Source: Saprospiraceae bacterium (lineage in GTDB: Bacteria > Bacteroidota > Bacteroidia > Chitinophagales > Saprospiraceae). From it: a DNA stretch of 64,000 nt. Location of the stretch: contig JADJTQ010000014.1 in the NCBI GenBank assembly GCA_016711125.1, positions 124,001 through 188,000 on the forward strand. Direction: 5' to 3'. Every line of letters starts with the position of its first letter. Position 1 is the first letter of the stretch. Made by a program: the position numbers and the translations under genes. Below the pieces are notes generated by a model. The model was given only the letters and a program-made list of their open reading frames with translations, did no database searches and was not told the origin of the DNA. Shown here piece after piece: positions 1 to 10,060 of this stretch.

Positions 1-741
1 AAGGCTCTGGAGAATCCAACTCCGTCCGTCATTTTTGGCCAGCATGTGCATCCACCTCTTCAGGTCGGTAAAGTTGGAGTAAAGGGAGGTATGTATATGG
101 CTTCAACCGACGAATTGTACCTGACAGTTAAGGGCAGAGGAGGTCATGCTGCCCTTCCTCAGGATTTGATTGATCCCGTGATGATTACTGCCAATATTCT
201 GGTCGCCCTACAACAAGTAGTGAGTCGACATGGTGATCCAACGATTCCGACCGTGCTTTCTTTTGGTAAGATTCATTCGACAGGCGGTTCAACCAATGTG
301 ATCCCTGGTGAGGTCAAGCTGGAGGGCACGTTTCGCACGATGGACGAACCCTGGCGGAAGAAGGCGCATGATCATATGCTGCAAATTTGTAACTCGGTAG
401 CTGAAGCCCATGGTGGCCGGGCTGAGTTGACCATCATGCATGGGTATCCTTATCTGCTCAATGATGACCAGTTGACTGATCGATTTCGGATAAATGCCAT
501 CGAATATCTTGGAGCTGAAAATGTCGTAGATCTGCCCATCAGAATGACAGGCGAAGATTTTGCATATTACAGTCAGATTATGCCTGCCTGTTTTTATCGA
601 TTAGGAACGGGCAATCCTGAGAAGGGAATTACCTCACCAATTCACACAGCTACTTTTGATGTCGACGAGGAATGTTTGAAGGTGGGTGTTGGGGTCATGG
701 TATTTTCAGCGCTTTGTGAGCTTGGTAGAATGAGCAGTTGA
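1..741 (+). CDS. M20-family amidohydrolase (N-acyl-amino-acid deacylase type), 5' end outside window
   Basis: The reading frame is open from base 1, so the N-terminal part of the gene lies outside the window. What remains (about 246 residues) is the dimerisation (lid) domain and the C-terminal half of the catalytic domain of an M20D peptidase. Visible marks are the FGQHVHP stretch at the left edge, the GGHAALPQ loop of the dimerisation domain, TGEDFAYY carrying the acidic metal-binding residue, and a late IHTATFD with the last metal-ligand histidine. Relatives hydrolyse N-acyl amino acids (hippurate, indole-acetyl conjugates) with a two-metal centre in the cytoplasm. The true substrate cannot be read from the sequence. 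The ATG-like codons inside the window are internal. No downstream partner: about 1.2 kb without genes follows. Confidence 0.9.
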   Translation, partial: KALENPTPSVIFGQHVHPPLQVGKVGVKGGMYMASTDELYLTVKGRGGHAALPQDLIDPVMITANILVALQQVVSRHGDPTIPTVLSFGKIHSTGGSTNVIPGEVKLEGTFRTMDEPWRKKAHDHMLQICNSVAEAHGGRAELTIMHGYPYLLNDDQLTDRFRINAIEYLGAENVVDLPIRMTGEDFAYYSQIMPACFYRLGTGNPEKGITSPIHTATFDVDEECLKVGVGVMVFSALCELGRMSS

Positions 742-1909
742 TCATATGCTGGTTTTATCCCACTGAGCAAAATAGCAAGCGTAAAAAATCAGATCGAAAG
801 CACTTCTCGCCGACTCTATCTGTCGTTTGAGACTTATCATTATGTTGTCCAAAGGTCAACATAAGAGGGTTCACATGGTATAGTATTCTCCCTGCTTTTC
901 CAGTCATTTTAGGGTAAAAACTCAAATGGCAACATATTGAGAATAAAAAAATATGATTTTTTTTTCGTTTAAGGCCTTTGAATTTTAATGCACTAGGTCG
1001 CCCTTTTGAATTTTGCAATTACACACAGGATTTTTTCATATAATAATCTTTGCTCAGGTATATCTTCCAGTTAAGCAGTGGATTATAGATTCAAACTAAA
1101 AATTATATTGAGATTGACCGGATACCAGTACGAGGCTCCACTCCATTCCTTTTTTTGTTTTGTCACCTTGGCCTTAGGTCCTTCTTTACGATGAGAAATA
1201 CTCGAAGGGACTTATGACCTGTGTGGTAAGATTTTTGTTTCTCTGCTAGTTGAATGTTTGTTTCGCTAAAGAATGTTGCGAGTGACTTTCTAAGACAAGC
1301 TTTCAGGAAGTCGATCTTGATGTATTCATTAATCAAGCAGTATGTAAGGTTCTGCATTTGATTGGATCGGGATGCTATATGGGAACTTGGATTGAGCCAT
1401 TTCAAAAGTGGTTTTGGATTTCCTCTGTCGCTTCATGGATGTTTGACAATACATCTTGATTTTAATTTTTATTTGAGCTACAGAAGTTGAAAAGAATGAA
1501 ACCTGTACCATCTCTTACATGTGATTGTATTCCCTCTCGAAGGATCACAGAGCCAAGGACAAGATATGAAGTCAAGTGCTTTGCCAAACCAGGAATTATT
1601 TCTAATCGGGATAAGTATGGTTTTCAGATTGAGGTGCTTATGGCGGTAGCCTTTTCTATTGGCACCATTCAAATTGCTTTTATTAGGCTTTATAAAGTTT
1701 TTTGGCAATGATTTGCCGATCACCGGTCATATTTTGAAATATAGCGAGTAAAATATTTGTAAATACCTGATAATTAATAAATTATGTATTACCAGTTAAT
1801 TAATTTTTGTAATACTTTATGCCAGGCATTGGATTATTGCTCACATTTCTTTTACTTTACACATACAAATAATCTTTAATTTGTAAATAACTATAAAACA
1901 AAACGTTCC
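742..1909. other. Gene-free stretch, about 1.17 kb
   Basis: No credible gene on either strand. The short open frames here have no recognisable protein family, low-complexity or scrambled composition, and no plausible starts. The last 150 bases before 1910 are very AT-rich and probably hold the promoter of the sigma-54 activator, but I could not fix a clear -7/-33 pair. This may be a decayed gene region, but no remnant is recognisable. Confidence 0.5.
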
Positions 1910-3195
1910 ATGGCTAAGATCTTGATAGTTGACGACGAAGCTTCCATTAGACGAACTCTGAGAGATATTCTTGAGTACGAAAAATATGACGTGGAAGAAT
2001 CAAAAGATGGGATGGAATGTCTCGTCAGATTGAAAAGGAAAAGTACGATGTAATCATTATGGATATCAAGATGCCCAAAATGGATGGCATCGAAGCTCTG
2101 GAGCGAATTCAGATGATTGCGGCTGATACACCCGTGATTATGATTGGCGGTCATGCCAATATTGACTCGGCTGTTGAAGCGGTCAAGAAAGGGGCTTTCG
2201 ATTTCATCTCGAAGCCACCAGATCTTAATCGCATGTTGATAACGATCCGTAATGCGATGGACAAATCTTCGTTAGTGACCGAAAAGAAAGTTCTCCAACG
2301 TCGGATGGCTAAATCAAGGACCCAGGAAATCATTGGAGAGTCTGAACCCATCCAAAAAATAAAAGATACGATCGAACGGGTGGCTCCCACTGAAGCCCGG
2401 GTGTTGATCACTGGAAAAAATGGTACAGGAAAAGAGTTGGTGGCGCGCTGGATTCACGAAAAAAGCCCCAGATGTGAAAACCCAATTGTAGAAGTGAATT
2501 GTGCAGCGATCCCGGCAGAATTGATAGAAAGTGAGTTATTCGGCCATGAAAAAGGTGCCTTCACTTCAGCCGTCAAGCAACGGATTGGAAAGTTTGAACA
2601 AGCAAATGGCGGCACCCTCTTTCTGGATGAGATTGGAGACATGAGTCTTTCGGCTCAAGCTAAGGTGCTTCGGGCCTTGCAAGAAAACCGTATCACTCGT
2701 GTAGGAGGTGAAAAATCGATCTCGGTTAATGTGCGGGTAATTGCGGCTACCAATAAAGATCTGCGTAAAGAAATCAGAGCAGGGAAATTTCGTGAAGACC
2801 TTTATCATCGCTTAGCGGTTATTATCGTACAGGTACCGACACTCAATGAGCGAAAGGAAGACATTCCCTTATTGGTGGACCATTTCAATGAAATCATTTG
2901 TGAAGAATATGGTATCAGTAAAAAGAAATTTCAAAAAGATGCTATTCAAACTCTTGAAGAAATAGACTGGAGTGGCAACATCCGTGAACTGCGTAACGTG
3001 GTTGAAAGGCTGATCATCCTAAGTGCTGATATGGTGGGTCGAATGGATGTACTCAATTATGTCGTGCCAAGTAGTCGAAATCGGGGAAGTGCTGTGCCTT
3101 TTCCAAACATATTTGACAAATTTGAAAATGCGGACGAACTAACCGAGTTTATCAATCAGGCATATTCCAAATACAAAGCAGAATCTCAATCTTAG
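1910..3195 (+). CDS. Sigma-54-dependent response regulator, NtrC-like, without Fis-type HTH (one frameshift)
   Basis: Order: CheY-like receiver (MAKILIVDDEAS start, phospho-Asp in IIMDIKMPKMDG, Lys in ISKPP), then an AAA+ sigma-54 activation domain with Walker A GKNGTGKE, the sigma-contact loop as GAFTSA instead of GAFTGA, Walker B FLDEIGD and the arginine region GNIRELRNV. The usual C-terminal Fis-like helix-turn-helix is missing: the protein ends in a helix-rich tail (about FENADELTEFINQAY). Related Bacteroidota proteins, as I recall them, share both the Ser in the loop and the missing HTH. The frame changes near 2025: AAAAGGAAAAG should read AAAAGGGAAAAG to join VRLKR to EKYDV, so one G appears lost. 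The ATG at 1910 gives a complete receiver domain. No histidine kinase is adjacent. Target genes are unknown. Confidence 0.85.
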
Positions 3196-3276
3196 TTGAT
3201 TGCTTTTTGGATTCTCTATTATTCTCTATTTCTCTCAGCAGCGTAGTCTGCCAATCCATGTGGTTACGATACACTC

Positions 3277-3977
3277 ATGAATAGTCGCTCCCCAATGAGA
3301 CAATGGACCCAGATCAAGGGTGAAAATGCCTGGACCATGTTCAAGGTCGTGGCAGAATTCGTGGAGGGGTTTGAACGCCTGAATCAAATTGGTCCCTGTG
3401 TCAGTATTTTTGGATCAGCCCGTACACAACCCGATCATCCCTATTATCAAAGTGCTGTAGAGATTGCCAGGTTACTCACTGAAGAGGGATTTGGCATCAT
3501 AACGGGAGGCGGACCGGGCATCATGGAGGCTGGTAATAAAGGCGCAGCTGAGCAAGGTGGAGTTTCGGTGGGTATCAATATCCATTTGCCGATGGAGCAG
3601 GGTCACAACGAGTTTATTGATGCTGACAAGATCTTGAATCACCGGTATTTTTTTGTCCGAAAGGTCATGTTTGTCAAATATGCCCAGGCATTCGTTGTAT
3701 TACCAGGTGGGTTTGGTACTCTTGACGAACTTTTCAGGTGCTCACTTTGATCCAAACTAAGAAAATATCTCCGGTGCCGGTCGTCCTGGTTGGTCAATCT
3801 TATTGGACTGGCTTGAAAGATTGGATGGTGAAGGTAATGCTGGGAGTTGAGAATAACATTCATGAAAAGGATTTGAATTTATTTAAAATCACTGATCGTC
3901 CCTCTGAAGTAGTGAGTTACATAAATGACTATTATGGCGAATCAAAGGCGGAATTAGAACCCAACTATCAATTATAA
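3277..3977 (+). CDS. LOG-family (TIGR00730) Rossmann-fold protein, putative cytokinin riboside 5'-monophosphate phosphoribohydrolase (one frameshift)
   Basis: The LOG signature is intact: SIFGSART near the N-terminus, GFGIITGGGPGIMEAGNKGA, and PGGFGTLDEL. The family hydrolyses nucleoside 5'-monophosphates to base and ribose 5-phosphate. In bacteria the physiological role is often nucleotide turnover. Near 3731-3734 the run TTTT should be TTTTT: adding one T joins DELF to QVLTLIQTKK, exactly the family continuation, and gives about 233 residues, the normal length. Without the repair the first half stops at 3750. The break looks like a homopolymer error rather than a true lesion. The gene stands alone on the plus strand and runs convergently into the porin gene that ends at 3992. 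Confidence 0.88.
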
Positions 3978-3991
3978 TTCCGGCCAACCCA

Positions 3992-5887
3992 TCAATTAAT
4001 AAAAACCCAGCTAATACCTAATCTAAAATAAAAATCAGGATAGGGATATCTGCTTGTCTGAAAGTAGACATCGGTACGCAAGGGTGACAGTACATTGTGG
4101 AAGATCGCGAATGCTCTAAAGTACCTTACCCGAAAAGATGTTCGGAAATCAAGTGCAGGATATAACGGTATTTCTAATTGATCTTCCACCCCAAATTGAC
4201 CGATGAGTGGTAAATAGGTGTACCCTTGATAAGGATCATTCAATCGAAGATCAAAACCTGCTTTAAAATCAAGAACCGACTTAAATAAAATACTATTAAA
4301 ATCAAGACTATGTTGACTATACCAATCAGGAACTCTGAATACCGGATTTTTACTGGACTTTTGCAAGGTTACTTTGTTTTGGTTAATAAACGGTCCAAGT
4401 CTGAATGACTTGAAGATCTCTAAGTAAGTCAGAGTGCTTAGTCCATCCTGTTGTACCGGATATCCAGACTGGTCGAAATAGATTTTGTCTTTGGCGATAA
4501 TCTGACCACCGCTTATATTAAAATTTAGATCTGCTAATTCGTATTTAGCTCGAAGGTGATTTATGAAAATATTTTTAAAGTCGTTTTTCCAAACTTCTAT
4601 TTGATTGACAAATAATCGTGACTCTAAGAGCGTAGGTTGTTTGCTGGTTAATGTCCAACTTGCCGGTTAAGTGTCCGGCCTTCCCAAGATTAAGATCAAC
4701 AATGCCACTAACCAAAAAGAAGCATTTTCGCGATTAATATTGAGCTCGGCCTGACTATTTAAAAGTAAACGATCAGCAAAATTCCATTTAGCATCTCCGT
4801 ATAATTTCCACTCAGTTATTTTTGACTGTATCGGTTCCTGGTTGATATTATTTATAATGTTGCGAAGACCTGTCTTTAGCACTCGATTTTGCACATTACC
4901 CAGATTTAGAGATATGTCATTAACGATTCGTCGGTGCTCCACGAAATTTCGCATACCTCTGGAATCAGTAATCAATGATCCGTAGTAGTCGGCAGACTCA
5001 GCAGTCAACCCGGTGTCGGAAAATTTGAAATAGTGATTGTCTGCTCTAAACACATATTGCATCCAGAGACCGCCGTCCCTCTTGATGCTATCCCTTCCGA
5101 ATAGTTGGTAATAAGTATTTATTTTTAAAGATTTATGATCATCCCTGGTTGCTGCATTAGCCAGATAGGTTGGAATCGTCGTCCGCTCTTCCGAAAAATC
5201 AGCAGTGAAGAGGGTATCGGTAGTGATACCACCATTATGCTGTTGAGTGAAAATATTGCTGTAATGACTGGCGAAGATTAATAAGCGTTGATTTTTACTC
5301 TCATAGCCAATGCCCACACCCAGATTGGTATTTCTTCCGGCCTGGCGACTATAAATGCCAAAATTGGTATATCGATTATAGTCTAGTGACAATCGAATTC
5401 GATCTTTAAAACTACGTCCAAAACTCGTCCTTAAAACTCCATCATTTTGACTTTGTCCTTTGGTATAAAAAACCCGAGTTATGGCCTTCTTTGATTCATA
5501 AAATCGAAAATTATGGTCATCTATGTAATAAGGTTTGTAGCTGTCAAGTCCTACGGAAAACCCCGTATAAGCACCGGGTGCTGCAATCAGCGCTCTTAAA
5601 GGTGATCCTGGAATACCTAGATTTAAATAGGTAGGGCCATCAAGTCGGGAAATATCAAATTCATGAAAATGGGTGAGCAGCGTATCATCGAAGGAATAAA
5701 CTACTCTGGGGCTATTTTGATAGAAGTATTTCACATCTAACGTGTCTTCTTCAAATTGCTCATCGAAAGTGGGACTGGAGTTATTACCTCCGGCACCTCG
5801 GTTTGGGATGCCACTCTGCGCCTGAATTGTCCAGGGGGTCAGCATCAACCCACAAAGGATAAAAAGCCACGTTTGGTAAGCGATCAT
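3992..5887 (-). CDS. Putative porin, Porin_10-like outer-membrane beta-barrel (two compensating frameshifts)
   Basis: The protein begins with a clear signal peptide (MIAYQTWLFILCGLML... ending QAQS). A stretch about the length PRVVYSFDDT and alternating aromatic/polar strands ending in an aromatic segment (ISWVFIN) match the 'putative porin' family of Bacteroidota, here about 630 residues. The start and end are in the same frame, but a roughly 90-base internal block (about 4637-4725) reads properly only in another frame: one base seems lost near 4725 (before DLNLGKAG) and one A gained near 4637 (AAA for AA before QPTLLESRLF). Read literally the protein stops at 4667 after 406 residues. Role: general outer-membrane channel, substrate unknown. 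It is separated from fabI by about 60 bases, same strand. Confidence 0.8.
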
Positions 5888-5950
5888 AGATAAAAGAATG
5901 ATAGCCTCTTAACGAAATATACTCGCTTAGGAGTGGCAGAAGCAACCAAT

Positions 5951-6757
5951 TTAAGAACCTTTTAAGACAATAGGATTCAAACCCATATTTGAAAAGCCTC
6001 CATCATGATACAGATTCTGCATGGTTATCATCCGGGTGTAGTCAGAAAACATCATGGTGCAAAAATCAGCACATGATTCGGCACTGGCATTACCCAGGGG
6101 TGACATTTTTTCAGCATAGTCAAAAAATTCTCCAAATCCCTTAACACCTGATCCAGCAGTAGTGACTGTGGGACTCTGTGAGATGGTATTCACCCGTACT
6201 TTCTTGCGTACCCCAAAGTGGTAACCAAAGCTCCGTGCAATTGATTCCAGTAAAGCCTTTGCTTCAGCCATTTCATTGTAGTCCGGAAAAACTCTCTGAG
6301 CGGCAATGTAACTCAATGCCAATATACTTCCTCCCTCAGCCATCAGGTCCATTTTAAGGGCAGTCTGCATCAATTTATGAAACGATATGGCCGAAATATC
6401 AAAGGTCTTTTGCATCCAGTCATAATTAAGATCAGTATAGTCTTTTCCTTTTCTAACATTTAGTGACATTCCAATAGAATGCAAGACGAAATCGACCTGA
6501 CCACCTAATGACGACATGCTCTTTTCAAATAACTGAGTAAGATCTTCAATACTGGTAGCATCAGCAGGTATTACCTCGGCACCCAGTTTTTCCCCCAGTT
6601 TTTGTAACTCGCCCATACGCAATGCAACCGGTGCATTGGTCAGGGTGATTTTTGCACCTTCATCCACACACTTTTCAGCGACCTTCCATGCGATCGATTG
6701 CGAATCCAGTGCACCAAATATGATTCCTTTTTTACCTTTTAAAATTGAAGCTGACAT
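5951..6757 (-). CDS. fabI: Enoyl-[acyl-carrier-protein] reductase (NADH), FabI
   Basis: A 268-residue short-chain dehydrogenase that carries out the last reduction of each fatty-acid elongation cycle in the cytoplasm. The FabI-specific nucleotide-binding pattern GALDSQSIAW lies at residues 15-24. The catalytic triad is Tyr150, Tyr160 and Lys167 (YNEMAEAK, the Tyr-x6-Lys of FabI, with the second Tyr ten residues before). QSPTVTTAGSG corresponds to the substrate-loop region. Length and motifs are fully typical and the reading frame is intact. It lies just downstream of the small gene 6763-7113 and of recN on the same strand, with gaps of only a few bases, so these probably share a transcript. 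The ATG at 6757 gives the family start MSASILKGKKG. Confidence 0.97.
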   Translation of the reverse strand: MSASILKGKKGIIFGALDSQSIAWKVAEKCVDEGAKITLTNAPVALRMGELQKLGEKLGAEVIPADATSIEDLTQLFEKSMSSLGGQVDFVLHSIGMSLNVRKGKDYTDLNYDWMQKTFDISAISFHKLMQTALKMDLMAEGGSILALSYIAAQRVFPDYNEMAEAKALLESIARSFGYHFGVRKKVRVNTISQSPTVTTAGSGVKGFGEFFDYAEKMSPLGNASAESCADFCTMMFSDYTRMITMQNLYHDGGFSNMGLNPIVLKGS

Positions 6758-6762
6758 AGTTC

Positions 6763-7113
6763 TTAATGATCATTTATTTCTTCCAAAATGCTGGTTCCAG
6801 ATCCTGCACACCCTTCTGTCCAAACCCACTTTTCATGCAGTAGTATCGTTCCATTTATAACCTCAGGCCGGGAGATACAGTGGCCTCCCTTCAAAAAGCC
6901 GCTTTTATCAAAGTGTTGATAGTTAAACTCAATCGTATTGTCGGATCTTACCTTACCTAGTATCACTCCCATAAGGACCTCACCTCCTTCGTAGTGGCCC
7001 CAAAGATAGTCATCCTTCTGGTGGTAAAAAAAGACCGTTTCGGGATCCACATCACCCGGACCTACATTACTGAGCATATGAAAGACCTTTCCATCGTAGT
7101 TGATCGCCTTCAT
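6763..7113 (-). CDS. Small conserved protein of the family often labelled 'N-acetylglutamate synthase' (function unproven)
   Basis: A 116-residue soluble protein made of short beta-strands (FFYHQKDDYLWGHYEGGEVLMG, EFNYQHF, LHEKWVWT). Family members of 105-115 residues are widespread in Bacteroidota and usually end with a segment like GSGTSILEEI, as here. Databases often carry the name N-acetylglutamate synthase, but there is no GNAT acetyltransferase signature, so I would not assign that activity. It sits between recN (stop one base upstream of its start) and fabI (5 bases downstream), so it is very likely cotranscribed with them. Nothing else in the sequence points to a role. Confidence 0.7.
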   Translation of the reverse strand: MKAINYDGKVFHMLSNVGPGDVDPETVFFYHQKDDYLWGHYEGGEVLMGVILGKVRSDNTIEFNYQHFDKSGFLKGGHCISRPEVINGTILLHEKWVWTEGCAGSGTSILEEINDH

Positions 7114-7114
7114 T

Positions 7115-8770
7115 CTAGTCGTTTATAAGTTCTTTGGCACTGGTTATAGCTGCCTGACTGGGAGGGCTACTACTGAGCATAGTGGCAATTTCGATGATTC
7201 GGGCATCATGATCCAACTCGCGCACTCGAGTCTTTGCTTCCAGAGCGGTGGTCTCTTTGTAAACACTATAATGCCGTGAAGCCTTTGCTGCGACCTGCGG
7301 CGAATGAGTAATCGATATCACCTGATGTGTATCAGCCAAGCGCTGAAGTATTTCACCCATTCGTTTTGCAACATCACCCGAGACTCCACTGTCAATTTCA
7401 TCAAATACCAGGGTGGGCATCTGGATGGAGCCTGCAACCAATGACTTGGTAATCAGTGCAAGACGCGACATTTCACCTCCTGACGCCACTTTTTTTATTT
7501 CATAGAAATCATTACCCTTATTAGGAGCAAATAGAAAATCGATTTCATCCTGTCCATGTGGTAGCAGATCGCCGCTTTTTTTGCAGGCCACCTTAAAAGC
7601 TGCGTGCTCCATTTTTAATTCTTTTAGTAGCTCATTGACCTTCTTTTCAAAGATGCCAAGAGATCCTTTTCTTTTTTTACTTAGCTCATCGGCGATGGTT
7701 CGAAGTTCTTTTTCGTTCTTTTCAATTTGGTTTCTTAATTGCTCAATCTCTTCGTCAAGATTGGAGAAGCCTTGAAGCTCAACTTCAAGGTTGTCTTTAA
7801 TTTGTTTAAGCTGATGAATGTCTGCTGCCTGATGTTTATAAATCAGACTGTTTATTTTATCTACTCTGGATCTTATCTCATTGGCGAGCTCCGGATTGAG
7901 GTCTATTTGCTCACTGATTTTTTTTGCTTCATACCCAATATCTTCAAGCTCAATGTACGTTTGATTGATTCGATTTAAAAGTTCGCGAGCAGCAGGATGA
8001 AATCTTTCAATGTTTTGCAATTGATTTTTCAATTCTTTGATCTGACCCAATATTGACACTTCACTTTCTTCTATAGCAAATGCCAGATTACCTAAGACCG
8101 AAGTGATCTCCTCGGCATGTTCCAGCTCATCCAGGCGCCCCTCGATTTGGGGATCCGTTTTTAGATCAATTTTTAATTCTAATAATTCCTCAAGTTGAAA
8201 CTGTAGATAATCTCGTTGTTTGATGGCCTCGCTTTGTTTATCTTCAAGATGACGCAATGCTGTATGTTGGCTCTTGTATTTCCTGAAGAGTCGTTCATAG
8301 TTGTTCCTGATCTCGATTGAGTGGGCAAACGCATCCAGCATTTTAAGTTGTTGACGACTGTCATTGATGCCCAGATTTTCAAATTGCTCATGCAGATCGA
8401 CCAATTGAGTGGTAAGATTTTGCAGGGTCTTGAGATTGACGGGTGTGTCATTGATAAAGGCTCGGCTTTTACCTTCTGCATTGATTTCCCTTCTGATGAC
8501 TACTTTCTCTTCAAAATCAAGATCTTCCTCTTCGAAAAAGGTTTGAAGCGCGTATTGTGAAATATCAAAAGTGCCTTCAACGATGCATTTTTTGTGCTGA
8601 TTTAACAAGACTTTTGAATCCGCTCTTTTTCCTAGTATGAGCCCCAGCGCACCCAGCAAAATTGATTTACCAGATCCTGTTTCTCCGGTGATAATGTTTA
8701 ACTGGTCAGAAAAATCGATCACCAGAGATTCGATAATGGCATAATTATTTATTTCTAATCGGCAGACCAT
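7115..8770 (-). CDS. recN: DNA repair protein RecN
   Basis: A 551-residue SMC-like ATPase acting in double-strand-break repair. Walker A is GETGSGKS at residues 29-36, a long coiled-coil region rich in Glu, Lys and Leu fills the middle (about 150-370), and the C-terminal half has the ABC-type signature ASGGEMSRL and Walker B TLVFDEIDSGVSG. These are the standard RecN elements and the length is typical. Intact frame. The start at 8770 gives MVCRLEINNYAI, the usual first strand. hemD ends 5 bases upstream and the small gene at 6763 follows after one base, so hemD - recN - small gene - fabI looks like one transcription unit. Confidence 0.97.
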   Translation of the reverse strand: MVCRLEINNYAIIESLVIDFSDQLNIITGETGSGKSILLGALGLILGKRADSKVLLNQHKKCIVEGTFDISQYALQTFFEEEDLDFEEKVVIRREINAEGKSRAFINDTPVNLKTLQNLTTQLVDLHEQFENLGINDSRQQLKMLDAFAHSIEIRNNYERLFRKYKSQHTALRHLEDKQSEAIKQRDYLQFQLEELLELKIDLKTDPQIEGRLDELEHAEEITSVLGNLAFAIEESEVSILGQIKELKNQLQNIERFHPAARELLNRINQTYIELEDIGYEAKKISEQIDLNPELANEIRSRVDKINSLIYKHQAADIHQLKQIKDNLEVELQGFSNLDEEIEQLRNQIEKNEKELRTIADELSKKRKGSLGIFEKKVNELLKELKMEHAAFKVACKKSGDLLPHGQDEIDFLFAPNKGNDFYEIKKVASGGEMSRLALITKSLVAGSIQMPTLVFDEIDSGVSGDVAKRMGEILQRLADTHQVISITHSPQVAAKASRHYSVYKETTALEAKTRVRELDHDARIIEIATMLSSSPPSQAAITSAKELIND

Positions 8771-8775
8771 AAATA

Positions 8776-9450
8776 TTATAACCCAAAATGATTTAATAAT
8801 AATGTTGCAATAGCTTCTTCTGTAGGTGCCAGTGGAATTTCAACATCTTTAAGTCCCATTTCATGCATGACTTCCTGGGTCGTACTGCCTATGGCAATCA
8901 TTTTTTGGTCGCTTGATTTAGGGTAAATCTGAAAGTAACTCTTAGCATTTAGCGGGCTGGTAAAAATTAATACATCACAACGTGGCAAGGATAATGCGGT
9001 CCTAGGCGCATTATCATAAACAACTAGATCAATGATCTCACAGTGATGGTCCATCTCTTCTTGCAATGACATGCGCGAGTTTTTAGCCCTCACAAAAAGC
9101 ACTCGCTCTCCTTTACAAAGCATGGCAAACCCTTTGGCTGTGTTCACTGCCACGCCATCACCGACAAAAGAAGCTATATGCCCATATTCGTTGAGGACCA
9201 AGGCTGTTTTTGGGCCAAAAGCCGCCACCTTACTTTCGCAGGCTTGTGTCTGAGATGATGCGTAAAAATGACGCACCCCTTGCTGACTATAGAAAAAGAT
9301 CCATTCAGATTCCGGTGTCTTCCCGAAGGGTATCGGTTCGAAAGTGAGTAGTGACTCCCCAATAATGTCAAACTTGTCTTCGAGATGCCTTATTGGACTA
9401 TCGTCATTTAAAGCTCTACTGATAAAAATCTTCTGCCTGAGTTTCTGCAT
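8776..9450 (-). CDS. hemD: Uroporphyrinogen-III synthase HemD
   Basis: A 224-residue protein with the two-lobed HemD layout: N-terminal strand KIFISRAL, the EPIPF segment, WIFFYSQQGVRHF (the 'F(T)S' region), VAAFGPKT, a second lobe with LVVYDNAP and LIFTSPLNAKSYF, and a late AIGSTT. HemD closes the linear hydroxymethylbilane into uroporphyrinogen III. Sequence conservation in this family is weak, but the order of motifs and the presence of hemC about 600 bases upstream on the same strand support the call. An exonuclease-like gene sits between hemC and hemD. Confidence 0.88.
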   Translation of the reverse strand: MQKLRQKIFISRALNDDSPIRHLEDKFDIIGESLLTFEPIPFGKTPESEWIFFYSQQGVRHFYASSQTQACESKVAAFGPKTALVLNEYGHIASFVGDGVAVNTAKGFAMLCKGERVLFVRAKNSRMSLQEEMDHHCEIIDLVVYDNAPRTALSLPRCDVLIFTSPLNAKSYFQIYPKSSDQKMIAIGSTTQEVMHEMGLKDVEIPLAPTEEAIATLLLNHFGL

Positions 9451-9473
9451 ATAGAGGAGCTTAGGTATATCTT

Positions 9474-10058
9474 TTAAAATAGGTCATCCAGTTGACCCAG
9501 GCTCAGCAATTTATTAAAGCAACGGGAAATGGCCATGATATCTTTACTGGCATTGCCCGCACCTTCATACCCTACCTTAAATAGACGTGCATGTAATTCG
9601 TTTAAAGTTGGCCATTTATATCCACCATCTCTACCCATGATTTTACAAAAATAAGTACTCTCACGCATCAGGCAAAACCGTTCGGCTTGCATAAATTTAT
9701 GGTCCATATTGTTGCGATATAACTCAGCTAATATCACGTTTTCACCATACTGAAGGTTAAAGGCAAAAATGTACATTGATTTTTCAACAGCTTTGCAAAA
9801 TTCACTTAACGCCATCTTTACTTCGACGCCTTCAGTTCGCAATTGTTCTTCATTCAAGCCGGCAAGACGCATTGCTGTCGGATCAAGCTCCATTGCCAGG
9901 GGATTGATCAAATTATTGCCTTCCTCCGTCAGATTGCCTTTCTTATCATAAAGCAACCAGGTGATATGAAGCAGTTTAGGCCAGCTGAAGGTATCGGTAA
10001 AATGTGCTTTCCAATTTTTTGGTTTTCCATTGGTTGAGAGATCAAACAATAAAAACAT
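9474..10058 (-). CDS. DnaQ-fold 3'-5' exonuclease homologue with eroded active site
   Basis: A 194-residue protein whose N-terminus (FLLFDLSTNGKPKNWKA) and C-terminal half (GGYKWPTLNELHARLF) are recognisably those of a Bacteroidota DEDD-type exonuclease. The expected Exo I motif F-D-x-E-T-x-G is here FDLSTNG, so the glutamate is a serine. The Exo II region, usually HN-x-x-FD, reads FAFNLQYGENV, losing His and Asp. The Exo III region, usually H-x-A-x-x-D, reads GAGNASKD, keeping only the Asp. At least three metal-binding or catalytic positions are therefore altered, while the frame is intact. The protein is probably not an active nuclease and may bind nucleic acid or a partner. It lies between hemC (2-base gap) and hemD (23 bases), apparently cotranscribed. 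Confidence 0.7.
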   Translation of the reverse strand: MFLLFDLSTNGKPKNWKAHFTDTFSWPKLLHITWLLYDKKGNLTEEGNNLINPLAMELDPTAMRLAGLNEEQLRTEGVEVKMALSEFCKAVEKSMYIFAFNLQYGENVILAELYRNNMDHKFMQAERFCLMRESTYFCKIMGRDGGYKWPTLNELHARLFKVGYEGAGNASKDIMAISRCFNKLLSLGQLDDLF

Positions 10059-10060
10059 AA

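Noticed and set aside
1163..1723. Several 60-80-codon frames in the gene-free stretch
   Set aside because: They overlap each other on both strands and show no conserved motif.
3277..3977. Programmed ribosomal frameshifting in the LOG gene and others
   Set aside because: The breaks occur at varied runs in unrelated genes without conserved slippery sites or downstream structures. Sequencing error is simpler.
6763..7113. N-acetylglutamate synthase
   Set aside because: The database name for this small family is not backed by any acetyltransferase motif in the sequence.
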